Under the pieces are notes generated by a model. It was not told where the DNA came from. It saw only the letters and a program-made list of their open reading frames with translations, and did not search any database. A stretch of 64,000 nucleotides of DNA, taken from NCBI RefSeq assembly GCF_001750165.1, contig NZ_CP015412.1, positions 1,257,097 through 1,321,096 on the forward strand. Direction: 5' to 3'. The number at the start of each line of letters is the position of its first letter. The first letter of the stretch is position 1. A program made the position numbers and the translations under genes. Positions 28,593-37,334 of this stretch are shown here, piece after piece. Source of the stretch: Pseudoalteromonas luteoviolacea (GTDB lineage Bacteria; Pseudomonadota; Gammaproteobacteria; Enterobacterales; Alteromonadaceae).

Positions 28593-28620
28593 CGTCGTTT
28601 GATGTTCTATTCAAGCGACG
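28593..28620 (+). terminator. Terminator of the SmpA-like gene
   Basis: A 10-bp stem (CGTCGTTTGA/TCAAGCGACG, one G-T pair) with an 8-nt loop is followed by ATTTTGG, 20 nt past the stop. Confidence 0.65.
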
Positions 28621-29052
28621 ATTTTGGTAAATTTAACTTATCAGCCTGTTATTATGAAATACATACCTTATTTAGCGTTTATTTACGTTGTCTGGACAAA
28701 GTTGTTTTGAAGTAATGACGACTTTTGTGATTTACGTATTTAAAGCTAGTTTGAGTTCACGATTCAGGTCTATAAATCCGTATTGAATTGTAATGTAACA
28801 CTGAGCAAGGCCAGTAGCAGCCTTTACACTAGATTTAAACGATGAGGAATATATCTTTTAAGGTATTAAAGTGCGTACTTTGGGGCCGATTATATACTCA
28901 GGTAAATATCTTAAGGTGAAAAATAAAGTAAATTACAACTCAATAAGCCTCTCTGAATATGATCAGTATCGAAGGTTAAAGCTTAAAAACGACAGCGTCA
29001 TAAATTCACCTAATTCATGACGCATGAAGTATGTTTATTCGTGTAATTTAGT
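28621..29052. other. Intergenic region with an inverted repeat, no gene seen
   Basis: No coding frame is visible. GCGTCAT/ATGACGC (28995-29001 and 29017-29023) forms a hairpin 30 nt past the stop of the minus-strand DUF805 gene. On that strand it is followed after a few bases by TTTTT, so it may be its terminator. Confidence 0.4.
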
Positions 29053-29400
29053 TCAGCCAGCTTTTTTGGGATTTGGACCATATTTGTTTTCGCACTCATC
29101 ACCCTCAAGCGCAGCAAATATGATCATCGCGATAGTTCCAATAATAGGTATTAAAGCAATTAACACCCACCACCCAGAGCGGTTAGTGTCATGTAAGCGT
29201 CGAACACTGACGGCTATACTGGGCACTGCAACAGCGAGTGCATAAATGAGACTTAACAAAGTGGTGCCTAATAAGTGTTCGAATATACTTAATGCGATTG
29301 ATGCGAAAGCGTTGAATAAAGCGAACATCCAGAACTCTTTTCTTCTTGCTCTACCTTCGAATACAGCGTAATTCTTTAAGACGGATATATACCATTCCAT
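29053..29400 (-). CDS. DUF805 family inner-membrane protein
   Basis: This 115-aa protein has three to four hydrophobic segments. It carries the DUF805 pattern: YAVFEGRARRKEFWMFALFN at residues 11-30, VRRLHDTNRSGWW at about 66-78, and a C-terminal ECENKYGPNPK tail. DUF805 proteins are small membrane proteins of unknown function, often duplicated in gammaproteobacteria. Its ribosome-binding site, AAGGAACCAC, precedes ATG 29400. It is flanked by the ABC exporter genes in the opposite direction, and no operon partner is visible. Confidence 0.85.
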   Translation of the reverse strand: MEWYISVLKNYAVFEGRARRKEFWMFALFNAFASIALSIFEHLLGTTLLSLIYALAVAVPSIAVSVRRLHDTNRSGWWVLIALIPIIGTIAMIIFAALEGDECENKYGPNPKKAG

Positions 29401-29583
29401 TTGTGGTTCCTTAATTTATAGTTATTTCTAGGTTTTTAGAACGAACAAGGTCGTGATTATAAGGCCTACACGAACAGTAATATAGGAATATTTCAATGGT
29501 GCTAGCTGTGTTTTCACATGCATTTCACACCTTTTAATCGACACTCAAGTTATAAATTAGCTTAAATGTATTAAGGAGTGAGC

Positions 29584-30234
29584 ATGGGTGTTAAATTGGA
29601 TGTCCTCAATTTGGAACACACGATCAATCTAGTTAATGGTGATTCACTGCACCTTTTAAAAGATATCTCAATGTCTATTGAGGCTGGCGAGCATATTGCG
29701 ATTGTTGGAGCATCCGGTTCGGGAAAATCAACTTTGCTTTCGTTGCTTGCTGGGCTGGAAACTTTGCAAACAGGGCAGATTTGCTATCAAAAACAAAACA
29801 CTGAACTTGAAAATATCCATTGTGTATCAGGTTTTGTATTTCAACATTTTCATTTACTTCCTGAGCTGAATGCGTTGCAAAATGTGGCGCTGCCATTGCT
29901 ACTACGTGGAGACAAAAACGCAGAGCATCGTGCAATGGATAAACTCAAACTGGTGGATTTAGAAGCACAAGCCAAACAGCCCGTCACTAAGTTAAGTGGT
30001 GGTGAGCAACAGCGGGTTGCTATTGCTCGGGCGTTATGTAATGAACCGCACATTTTATTTGCGGATGAGCCAACTGGTAATCTCGATCATAAGACTGCAG
30101 ATCAGGTATTTGAAATTATGCGCCGAGGCGCAAAGGCCGCAGGTACAACGATGGTGGTTGTTACTCATGATCTCAATCTAGCCGCCAAGCTAGATAGGAC
30201 ATATGATTTAGAAAATGGAGAGTTAAAGTTATGA
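29584..30234 (+). CDS. ABC transporter ATP-binding protein (LolD/MacB/YbbA type)
   Basis: This 216-aa ATPase has Walker [12 protein letters not shown], signature [15 protein letters not shown] and Walker [13 protein letters not shown], followed by the H-loop VVTHD. The closest style is LolD/MacB/YbbA, ATPases that drive FtsX-like permeases acting on lipoproteins or antibiotics. I prefer ATG 29584 (GGAG 5 nt upstream) to GTG 29578, which overlaps the site. Its stop (30232-30234) overlaps the ATG of the permease (ATGA), so the pair is translationally coupled. Confidence 0.9.
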   Translation: MGVKLDVLNLEHTINLVNGDSLHLLKDISMSIEAGEHIAIVGASGSGKSTLLSLLAGLETLQTGQICYQKQNTELENIHCVSGFVFQHFHLLPELNALQNVALPLLLRGDKNAEHRAMDKLKLVDLEAQAKQPVTKLSGGEQQRVAIARALCNEPHILFADEPTGNLDHKTADQVFEIMRRGAKAAGTTMVVVTHDLNLAAKLDRTYDLENGELKL

Positions 30235-32762
30235 TTGACTCTCATAGATCAAATGATGTTAACGTGAAAAAGTGTCATTTTGGAGCAACAAGTATACTGC
30301 TCATAAAAATGCTAGTGCTACAAGTTAAACAAGGCAAGCATTTGATTACTTTGTTGAGTTTGGCTTTGTTATTTCTGTATTTAAGTATAACGAGCTTGCT
30401 TGGACAAGGTGTTGATAAATACCTAAACCACAATCTGCAAACAATGTTGGGGGCAGATACGCAATTGACGGTGACACGTGATTGGCACGAGCGTGAAGAG
30501 CAATGGATAGAGCAGCATGCAAGTGCAAAAAGCTATATTCATAGCTACGAAATAACGTTGAACCACAAGGGCTTTTATAGTCATACGAAATTGAAAGCTG
30601 TCGATCAAAGCTACCCTATTAATGGCACAATCACAGTATCTGATAATGAATCACTCTCACCTTTACAAGTGTCAGCAGGTCCTAACGTGGGCGAAGTTTG
30701 GCTGGAGCCTCACTTGGCTCGGGCGTTAAATGTAAAAGTAGGTGGTCAAGTATTCCTTGGGAACAAATCTCTGTTGGTCAGTGCTTTGCTATTAAATGAA
30801 CCAGATAGAATCATTCAAGGGTACAGTAGCGATAGGCGAGCAATTATTGCTAAAACTAGCTTAGAGAATTTACTTTTAACACCAATAGAGAATCAAGTCT
30901 TACTCAATCACAGCGATGCTTTAGGGCCGCAGTTACGTGAGTTGCAAGCAAACAGCGCTGATCTGAAAGTTGTGAGTAAAATACTCAATAATTACCCAAT
31001 GGCTCACGCATGGCAGCGTGTACAGAATTTTATGGGTTTAATTAGTTTTGTGATTGTTCTACTTACCTGCTTGTGTTTATGGCTCAGCCAAAGAAGTCAT
31101 GTCGAGCCATTACAAAACGTATTGGCAGTGATGCTGGCAAATGGCGTTAAGCGCGAGCAAGTGCCGTTACTCGTGCTTGTGTTAATGGCAAGCATTCTGT
31201 TTATTAGTTTTGCTCCTTCATTGGCCATTGCAATCGGTATTTCGATGATTTTGGAGTATTTTATTCAGCAAAAGTTTTTTGTGACGTTTGAGTTGATGTG
31301 GGATATGGCAGGTATAGGCCAAGCGCTTTTTATGAGCATGTTCCTTTATTGTTTATTGACAGCACCAAGTTGGGCCAAGTTGGTTCGAAGCAATGTAAGA
31401 GATCTATTAGAAAAGAGAGAAGATAGTACTGTCGCATTTATTATCAGTGGTTTGTGCCCACTATTGTCACTTTTGGCGGTTGTCATTTTTAACACCGATA
31501 ATTGGGTGTTAACCGGACTGTTACTGTCGGGTCTTGGTGTATGTTTAGTCTTATTACTAGTACTTGCTTGGGGTGGGCTGAATATTGCGAACAAAATACT
31601 GTCAAAGAAAAGTGGTATTTTGGCTTTTGTGTTGTTGCTGATGAAGCAACGTATGCACGTTAAAATAGTGCAAATACTTGCTTTGGGATTAAGTGCCACA
31701 CTTTTACTTTTGTGTCTTCGAGTTGGACAAGATGTTAGCGATGTGCTTGATAGAGCGCTGTTTGCAGATCAAGGAAATATTTTTGTTACACAAGCTGATC
31801 AGGAACAAAAGCAGGCGCTGACAGAATTTACTTTAAGATATGGTGGTGATGTTCATCAGTTTAAAGCTTTTCAAAGTGCGAGAGTAACGCATGTCAATGG
31901 GGTATTATTGAGCGAAATAGATGCGCCATCGAGCGATTCTAAGTCTCGTCTCGAGCGCAATATCAACCTGCATTGGCAAGAGAAGCAACCTGATAATATT
32001 AAGGTTGTTGAAGGGCACTGGCAACAAAAAAAGGACAGTGGCTTGCCACTAATCTCGATGGAACAAGAGGTTTTTAATGAATTGAATCTTGAATTGGGGG
32101 ATGTGCTTACTATGCAAGTGGGTGGCACAAGTCAACAGTTTAGCATCGCAACAGTGCATCATTATCGCTCTGGTTCAGACATGATCACATTTTGGTTTGT
32201 GGTGCATCAACCGGATATTCCGGTGCCAAATGAGCCAATTTATTTTATGGGGAGTGTCGATTTACCTGAGCTGGGGTTGGCGCATTTAGGAGAGATCTGG
32301 CAAGCGTATCCTGGTATACGTATGCTTCGTGTTGAGGAGTTAATTTCACGCGTTCGTAGTTCTGTTCAAACATTTATTTATTTAACTCTGGTGTATGGCA
32401 TCTTTATTGCCTTGATGAGCAATTTATTAGTAATTGCTTCAATACAAACGCATTTACAGAGAGATAAACTGAAAAATGGCTTGTTGCTGAGCTTTGGCCT
32501 ATCTGACAAACAAAGTCGTAAAATGTTGATAATTGAATGGACTATTTTGACTATGATACCAGTTGCGTGTGCTTTGACGTCGATTTACTTATTCATCGGG
32601 CAAATCTACCAGCAAGGGTTTGGCATGTCATACAAACCAAACGACTTAATGCTTGTCACTGAGGCTGTTGTCATTGTTATGGTCATTGCGCTAGGCGGTA
32701 TATTTTTGAGTCGTAAGCAGTTGAAACAAAGTGTCGTCACATTATTGGAGCAACGAGGGTAA
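30231..32762 (+). CDS. FtsX-family ABC permease
   Basis: This 843-aa inner-membrane protein is of the large, duplicated FtsX permease type (like YbbP). A first transmembrane segment lies near residues 38-55, followed by a periplasmic domain, three central transmembrane segments, several more in the middle and a C-terminal FtsX domain with three. The end, VTLLEQRG, is characteristic of this family. It starts at ATG 30231, within the stop region of the ATPase gene. The pair lacks an adaptor and a lipoprotein substrate nearby. The role is probably export or extraction of a membrane-bound molecule. Confidence 0.88.
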   Translation: MIDSHRSNDVNVKKCHFGATSILLIKMLVLQVKQGKHLITLLSLALLFLYLSITSLLGQGVDKYLNHNLQTMLGADTQLTVTRDWHEREEQWIEQHASAKSYIHSYEITLNHKGFYSHTKLKAVDQSYPINGTITVSDNESLSPLQVSAGPNVGEVWLEPHLARALNVKVGGQVFLGNKSLLVSALLLNEPDRIIQGYSSDRRAIIAKTSLENLLLTPIENQVLLNHSDALGPQLRELQANSADLKVVSKILNNYPMAHAWQRVQNFMGLISFVIVLLTCLCLWLSQRSHVEPLQNVLAVMLANGVKREQVPLLVLVLMASILFISFAPSLAIAIGISMILEYFIQQKFFVTFELMWDMAGIGQALFMSMFLYCLLTAPSWAKLVRSNVRDLLEKREDSTVAFIISGLCPLLSLLAVVIFNTDNWVLTGLLLSGLGVCLVLLLVLAWGGLNIANKILSKKSGILAFVLLLMKQRMHVKIVQILALGLSATLLLLCLRVGQDVSDVLDRALFADQGNIFVTQADQEQKQALTEFTLRYGGDVHQFKAFQSARVTHVNGVLLSEIDAPSSDSKSRLERNINLHWQEKQPDNIKVVEGHWQQKKDSGLPLISMEQEVFNELNLELGDVLTMQVGGTSQQFSIATVHHYRSGSDMITFWFVVHQPDIPVPNEPIYFMGSVDLPELGLAHLGEIWQAYPGIRMLRVEELISRVRSSVQTFIYLTLVYGIFIALMSNLLVIASIQTHLQRDKLKNGLLLSFGLSDKQSRKMLIIEWTILTMIPVACALTSIYLFIGQIYQQGFGMSYKPNDLMLVTEAVVIVMVIALGGIFLSRKQLKQSVVTLLEQRG

Positions 32763-32785
32763 GGTGATAAAAGTGGCTTCTGAAA

Positions 32786-32819
32786 AGATACAAAAGGACA
32801 GCTTGGTCCTTTTGTATCT
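32786..32819. terminator. Bidirectional terminator between convergent genes
   Basis: A 14-bp perfect stem (AGATACAAAAGGAC/GTCCTTTTGTATCT) with a 6-nt loop lies 23 nt after the permease stop and 14 nt after the hydrolase stop. A long T tract is absent, but T-rich stem bases would help release. Confidence 0.7.
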
Positions 32820-32833
32820 CATTGGAAATCGTA

Positions 32834-34531
32834 CTATCGCGTAGGTCCTGATACTTTTACGAAATTATAGCCAAGGGCTTTTAGCTTCCCAGGTTGTTGA
32901 AAATCAAATACGGTGCCAATCCCGCGCCCATACCCTTGAACTTGAAGCAGGTTTTCGTCAACCACTTTCAAAGCGCGTACAAATCCATGTTTGACAGACA
33001 CGGCTAGCAGCGCATGAAACTCTGGTGAATATCGTAATTCAATATCGCCTATGTCTGGGTTGGTAGTATCAACTTGGTAATAGCCCAATAACCTTTCTAG
33101 CTCAGGAGTCAGTTTTGTTGTAACGAGTTTACTAAAAACATTGGCTGAGTCTTTACCGTTGTAGGTAAAGCGAAATCCATCAATAGCTTGAGTCAGCTTG
33201 ATCCTTACATCGCCTTCTTCACCGATAATTTGGTAGCTGTCTGAATCAACTTGTTTGAGCTGTTTAATAGTCTGTCCAGGACTGAACATGACGAATTCTC
33301 CGCTGGGCGTTTTCTCAATGAATATGTTGCGTCTACCAGTATAAAAACCAGCTTCCAGCGTTTTCGATTGGTATGGCTGAAAAGAAGATTTTTGAGTGTT
33401 TTTATTGTCTAAAAATGGTCCTTTTACGGACTGAGTGACCATGTTTGTCACCATGTCGGCGATATCGAAAACTGTATCGTCTCCGTCTCTGTTATTTGTT
33501 GTGACAAATACGCCAAAGTTCAGTTCGGGCACGATATACATCATGCTTTCGTACCCTTGATAACTGCCATCATGACTAATTGCAATGTGGCCATTAAAGT
33601 GGTCAACGAAAAAACCCAGTCCCATTTCGTGGTCACCGTCTAACTGGATATGCGCATTTTGCACATTGCGAACCTTTGTAATAAGCGAAGAGGGCACAAT
33701 TGCATGGCTATCATAGTTCCAGCTGTCGAGTATTGCTTGCATGTAGCGCGCCATATCATTACCAGTTGAAATAATACCGCCAGCGGGCGTCAGTAAAGAA
33801 GCGAATTTAGGTTCTTGAGCAGTACCACTGTAGCTTTGCGCCATTTGCGTTGGTAGTGTACCGTTTGGTAAATGGCTCAATGTATTATTCATCGCCAGCG
33901 GCGTGAAGAACTCTGTTTGCAAGTAATCTTGCCAACTTTGACCACTTATTCTTGAAACCAATAATCCGGCTAAACCAAACGCATTATTATTGTAAGCTGA
34001 GATAGTGCCTCTGTTCCAGACAAGGTAATCGTCACTTAACAAAGTCGCTAAGGAGTTAAGATCTTTATTAGGACTTATTGTTGGCTCATCACCACGGAAC
34101 CAGCCTGTTGGGATGCCACTTTGATGGGTTAAGAGATCTCTTACCGTCACTTCGTTATTGTTATTTGGTAGCGTTTTAGGTTTAAAGTCTGGTAAGTGTT
34201 TATAAACACTATCATCTAGAGAGAGCTTTCCTTGGTTGACTAATTTCAAAACCGCGAGTGTGACAAATGTTTTTGAGATAGAAGCAATACGAAACTGAGT
34301 ATTTGGCGTGACCTCTTGCTGTGTTTCTATATTTGCGAGGCCAAAGCCTTGCAACATGACTGGTGTATTATCTTTAACCACGGCAATAGATAAACCTGTT
34401 GTTTCACCTTCAGCTAAGCGATGTTCGATTTGTTGAGAGATCTTCTGTATATCAGAGTGATCTAAAGCAAACGCATAACCGCTCAGTGATAAGCCAGCTA
34501 TTAAACTCGCGAGTAATGTAATTTTCTTCAT
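32834..34531 (-). CDS. Secreted serine hydrolase, class C beta-lactamase family
   Basis: This 565-aa periplasmic protein has a signal peptide ending near AFA. The catalytic SxxK is SISK at residues 84-87. The YxN-type Tyr-Asn pair is at about 180-182 (YNNN), and a C-terminal H-D-G motif lies in ISHDGSYQGYES near residue 240. The fold is that of class C beta-lactamases, DD-peptidases and esterases such as EstB. An additional C-terminal domain of about 170 residues follows. An active beta-lactamase is not implied. The ribosome-binding site AAGGAT is 6-8 nt upstream of ATG 34531. Confidence 0.88.
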   Translation of the reverse strand: MKKITLLASLIAGLSLSGYAFALDHSDIQKISQQIEHRLAEGETTGLSIAVVKDNTPVMLQGFGLANIETQQEVTPNTQFRIASISKTFVTLAVLKLVNQGKLSLDDSVYKHLPDFKPKTLPNNNNEVTVRDLLTHQSGIPTGWFRGDEPTISPNKDLNSLATLLSDDYLVWNRGTISAYNNNAFGLAGLLVSRISGQSWQDYLQTEFFTPLAMNNTLSHLPNGTLPTQMAQSYSGTAQEPKFASLLTPAGGIISTGNDMARYMQAILDSWNYDSHAIVPSSLITKVRNVQNAHIQLDGDHEMGLGFFVDHFNGHIAISHDGSYQGYESMMYIVPELNFGVFVTTNNRDGDDTVFDIADMVTNMVTQSVKGPFLDNKNTQKSSFQPYQSKTLEAGFYTGRRNIFIEKTPSGEFVMFSPGQTIKQLKQVDSDSYQIIGEEGDVRIKLTQAIDGFRFTYNGKDSANVFSKLVTTKLTPELERLLGYYQVDTTNPDIGDIELRYSPEFHALLAVSVKHGFVRALKVVDENLLQVQGYGRGIGTVFDFQQPGKLKALGYNFVKVSGPTR

Positions 34532-35060
34532 GGTAATCCTTACTTATTGATATTGGGAAGAGGTGACAGTTTCTTATTAAATGGCCCGTCACTCAGCTTG
34601 TAGACGATAAAGGGACGATTAAAATTAATGCAATTATTTCAATTTAAATAATTGCCTCAGTACGTGTAGGCGCGTGCATAAAAGTGTCTAGATTTATCAT
34701 TTTGCATTTTAGGAATCTTTTCATTTTGCGAATTGCAATTTGCAAAATGAAAAAATGGTCAATCATGTCGAAATGCGTGAGTTAAATCGCTTATAACTAC
34801 AGGGTTAAAAATATATAACTATACTATTCATTGGTTTAGGGTTTTAAATTAAGGGAGCTGATGACATTTAAAGCGACTGGCTGTATTGACATAACTTTGT
34901 CACTGATATCGCCGTCTGTTTTAGTTTTAGGTAAGAACAGTGAATATAAATCGAGGTTAAAATAAAATACTCTATAACTAACAGTGATGTAGGGAAGCTA
35001 TTTTTTTTCGGTGTGATTATTGCTTGAGTTAGTCTAACTTACATAAACAATGGTGTATTC
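34532..35060. other. Divergent promoter region, no gene seen
   Basis: About 530 bp lies between the serine hydrolase and the propeller-pilin gene. It contains a cluster of TCATTTTGC elements (34697-34753) and no coding frame. No clear -35/-10 pair was assigned. Confidence 0.4.
34697..34753. promoter_or_regulatory. Candidate operator: repeated TCATTTTGC motif with 12-bp palindrome
   Basis: TTTTCATTTTGC (34718-34729) and GCAAAATGAAAA (34742-34753) form a perfect 12-bp inverted repeat with a 12-nt centre. A third copy of TCATTTTGC lies at 34697-34705 in direct orientation. The cluster sits between divergent genes, so a regulator dimer binding site is plausible. The regulator is unknown. Confidence 0.5.
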
Positions 35061-36269
35061 ATGACAAAAACACAGAACATAGCAAATAAGTTGGGTGCAG
35101 CTGCACTCGCACTTACAGCCAGTTTTTCTGTAATTGCTAACGATAATGCCTGTTTAGATGGACTTTTTGCAATTGACAGGTTTGCAGCTGATGGGCAGAG
35201 CGCGGTTTTTCATATCGATATGAGTTCTAAAATGAGCCGAGAGGTACCCGGAGTATCTTTCGCTTCAAGCAACTTAGCCGGGTCTGGTGCAAAGCTGTAT
35301 GCAATGCAACGCTTAGACAGCGAAACAAATGCCTCGAAATTGTACGAGTTTGATATTCAAACAATGCAGCAACGTGAAGTGGCCGATATGACAAGTTACC
35401 CGATAAAACGCTCAGCAGTTTCACCAACGGGTGACTTTCTTCTTGCAACAAGCCAAACCTACATGTACCAATTTGACTTGGCGACAGGTGAAAAGACAGT
35501 TCTCGGAAAAATGAAATCGGACAATGCTAGCTATGATGACTTTGACCATGGCGATATTGCGTATTCGGCAGATGGCAATGTGATTTATGTACTGAACGCT
35601 AAAGCACTATATATGTTGGATGAAGCGTCAATGACGCTGACTGAAATAGGTGAGCACAACTTAAATTGGGCTTCAGGTCTAGCAGTCGACGAAAACGGCG
35701 TGGTTTATGTATCAGCTAGAAATAGCGGCGAAAATGCAAAAATTTATACGCTCGATCCGCAAACCGCACAGGCTACATTTGTGATGGATGGGCCCGAGCA
35801 TGTTGCAGATTTAACCTATGTACAAGGGTGTGGAAATACTTTACCTGTAATCGCAAATGCATTTCAGCAAGAAGTGAATAAAGCGAATCAGTATTGGCAC
35901 GCTGAAGAGGTTGGTGACAAAGTCGCTAACTTGGGCGGTTTCAAAGATGGAACTTTTAACTTTAACGCAGAAGGTTTTCCGGTCGAGTCAAAAGATAAGT
36001 TGAACAAGCACAACAAGTTCACTAAAAATCCTAACGCCAATCGCTGTGCGCGGATGTGGAATAACATGCTAGATCACCAATATGTGTTAAACCGCAACGG
36101 TAAAGGCCGTAAAAAAGCTGATGGTAGTACAAAATGGTACTTCTCAACTGCTGACGGCGAATATAAAGTGGTTAAAGCAAGTAAAGGCATTTGCTATTAC
36201 GGCTATGCGTCCGGTGAAGCAGGTCGTATTATCTACAACACAAAAATAGGTGTAGTAAGCGTTCAATAA
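35061..36269 (+). CDS. Secreted beta-propeller protein with pilin-like C-terminal domain
   Basis: This 402-aa protein has a signal peptide ending near SVIA. Residues 30-260 look like a six-or-more-strand-unit beta-propeller, with repeated FAIDRFAADGQ, KLYEFDIQT, YQFDLATGEK and IYTLDPQTAQ units. The C-terminal 130 residues show a spaced pattern of YW, FNFNAEGFPVES, CARMWNNMLD, GICYYGYASG and IIYNT.IGVVS. This recalls the globular domain of MSHA-type pilins (an aromatic residue, F..N..G.P, C..W..L and C.Y.Y). The hydrophobic pilin helix is absent. The pilin similarity is my inference. Confidence 0.6.
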   Translation: MTKTQNIANKLGAAALALTASFSVIANDNACLDGLFAIDRFAADGQSAVFHIDMSSKMSREVPGVSFASSNLAGSGAKLYAMQRLDSETNASKLYEFDIQTMQQREVADMTSYPIKRSAVSPTGDFLLATSQTYMYQFDLATGEKTVLGKMKSDNASYDDFDHGDIAYSADGNVIYVLNAKALYMLDEASMTLTEIGEHNLNWASGLAVDENGVVYVSARNSGENAKIYTLDPQTAQATFVMDGPEHVADLTYVQGCGNTLPVIANAFQQEVNKANQYWHAEEVGDKVANLGGFKDGTFNFNAEGFPVESKDKLNKHNKFTKNPNANRCARMWNNMLDHQYVLNRNGKGRKKADGSTKWYFSTADGEYKVVKASKGICYYGYASGEAGRIIYNTKIGVVSVQ

Positions 36270-36291
36270 ATTAAGTTTTATAGCCTCAACT

Positions 36292-36320
36292 AAGCGCGGC
36301 CAATTGGCTGCGCTTTTTAT
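36292..36320 (+). terminator. Terminator of the propeller-pilin gene
   Basis: An AAGCGC/GCGCTT stem is extended inside by GCC/GGC around AATT, and is followed by TTTTATTTT. It lies 22 nt past the stop. Confidence 0.85.
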
Positions 36321-36428
36321 TTTATATTAGGTGCAACTTTTTAGCTTTTTATAACGTCTAAGTGTTCATATTTATGCGAAGTGCCATAATATTTATTTTA
36401 ATTAGGTATGTGAATATTTAGGAAAGTA

Positions 36429-36782
36429 ATGAAACTTTATTTAGTAATGTTTATGTTGTGGAGCGCGGCATACTCGCTGAAAAGCGCTGCCTCAACAGCG
36501 GCTGAAATACAGCATTTATTGACCTTCATTGAAACGTCTCATTGTCAGTATGAGCGCAATGGCTAACTACATATGGCACGTGATGTCAAGTAGCACATTA
36601 GTAAAAAGTATCATTACTATCAAGATGATATTGACTCAGCGGAAGATTTTATAAGTTTAACAGCTTCCAAAAGTAGTTTGTCTGGTAAGTCGTATCTTAT
36701 TCATTGTCGTAATAATAAACCAATCAAGAGTAGTGAGTGGTTACTCTTGGATCTCAAGGCGTTTAGAAAGCAAAAAAAATAG
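36429..36782 (+). pseudogene. DUF5329 family gene disrupted by two in-frame stops
   Basis: Read in one frame from ATG 36429, the 118 codons give a signal peptide, a conserved EIQHLLTFIETSHCQYERNG segment, then SKKYHYYQDDIDSAEDFI, TASKSSLSGKSYLIHC and a WLLLDLKAF end. This is the DUF5329 pattern as I know it (periplasmic, about 115-120 aa). In-frame TAA (36564-36566) and TAG (36591-36593) interrupt the frame. There is no frameshift, so this is substitution decay rather than a homopolymer error. The 118-codon length matches an intact gene. Confidence 0.75.
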
Positions 36783-37124
36783 CACAGCGCAAAAAGCGAT
36801 AACTTATACAGTGAAGGGTTATTCTTTTATAATTTATAATTCTTTTTTATTATTTTTATGTGTTTTTTTATTTTATGAAATAGGTGCGGTGGCATTGTAA
36901 CTGTACCTATTACAACTATTTATAATGCAACAAGTTATATATGGGCAGCTAAAAATTGCTTTTCTCAGTTAATCTTTCTGATCCTTTTATGATCAGCTTT
37001 TCATGTTTTATAGTAATTTTATAACATAAATCTATAAATGTTAATAATTAAATTATTCCAACTTTGCTTTGCTTAAATTATAATATGCCCTTAATTAAGC
37101 ACTTGTATGCAAATGTATTTTAAT
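36783..37124. other. Intergenic region, no gene seen
   Basis: T-rich, low-complexity DNA follows the pseudogene. A weak hairpin AATAGGT/ACCTATT (36879-36911) and CTGATC/GATCAG with a T tract (36978-37000) may be terminators. No coding frame was seen. Confidence 0.35.
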
Positions 37125-37251
37125 AAAAGGGCACTTCAATTCGTCAGCAAAGAGCTGTATTACTTTGCGGACCTATAAGCTAAGTCTCATACGTTTCCTC
37201 TGGTACATGCACCTGGAGGTTAACACTCATATTTATTCAAATATCTCACAA
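37125..37251 (+). promoter_or_regulatory. Structured 5' leader of the chemoreceptor gene, candidate riboswitch or small RNA
   Basis: Two hairpins can be drawn: GTC-GCAAAG/CTTTGC-GAC (arms 37143-37152 and 37163-37172) and CCTCTGG/CCTGGAGG (37197-37203 and 37212-37219). They are followed by an intrinsic terminator at 37252-37291 immediately before the coding frame. The arrangement fits a transcriptional-attenuation riboswitch or a short RNA. I tested the c-di-GMP-I motif by eye and found no convincing match. Confidence 0.4.
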
Positions 37252-37291
37252 CCAGTAAAAAGCAAAATCTTAACGCTTTCTACTGGTTTTT
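37252..37291 (+). terminator. Intrinsic terminator just upstream of the MCP gene
   Basis: CCAGTA-A-AAAGC pairs with GCTTT-C-TACTGG (11 pairs with one internal mismatch, 11-nt loop) and is followed by TTTTTG. It sits between the structured leader and the MCP start, so it would prevent transcription of the gene unless antiterminated. Confidence 0.7.
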
Positions 37292-37334
37292 GTGCTTTAC
37301 GGTAATCATTAACTTAGGGATGTATAAACAGCAT

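Noticed and set aside
37125..37251. c-di-GMP-I (GEMM) riboswitch upstream of the MCP gene
   Set aside because: GGGCA and GCAAAG fragments are present, but the GNRA-capped stem and the spacing between them do not fit the known motif.
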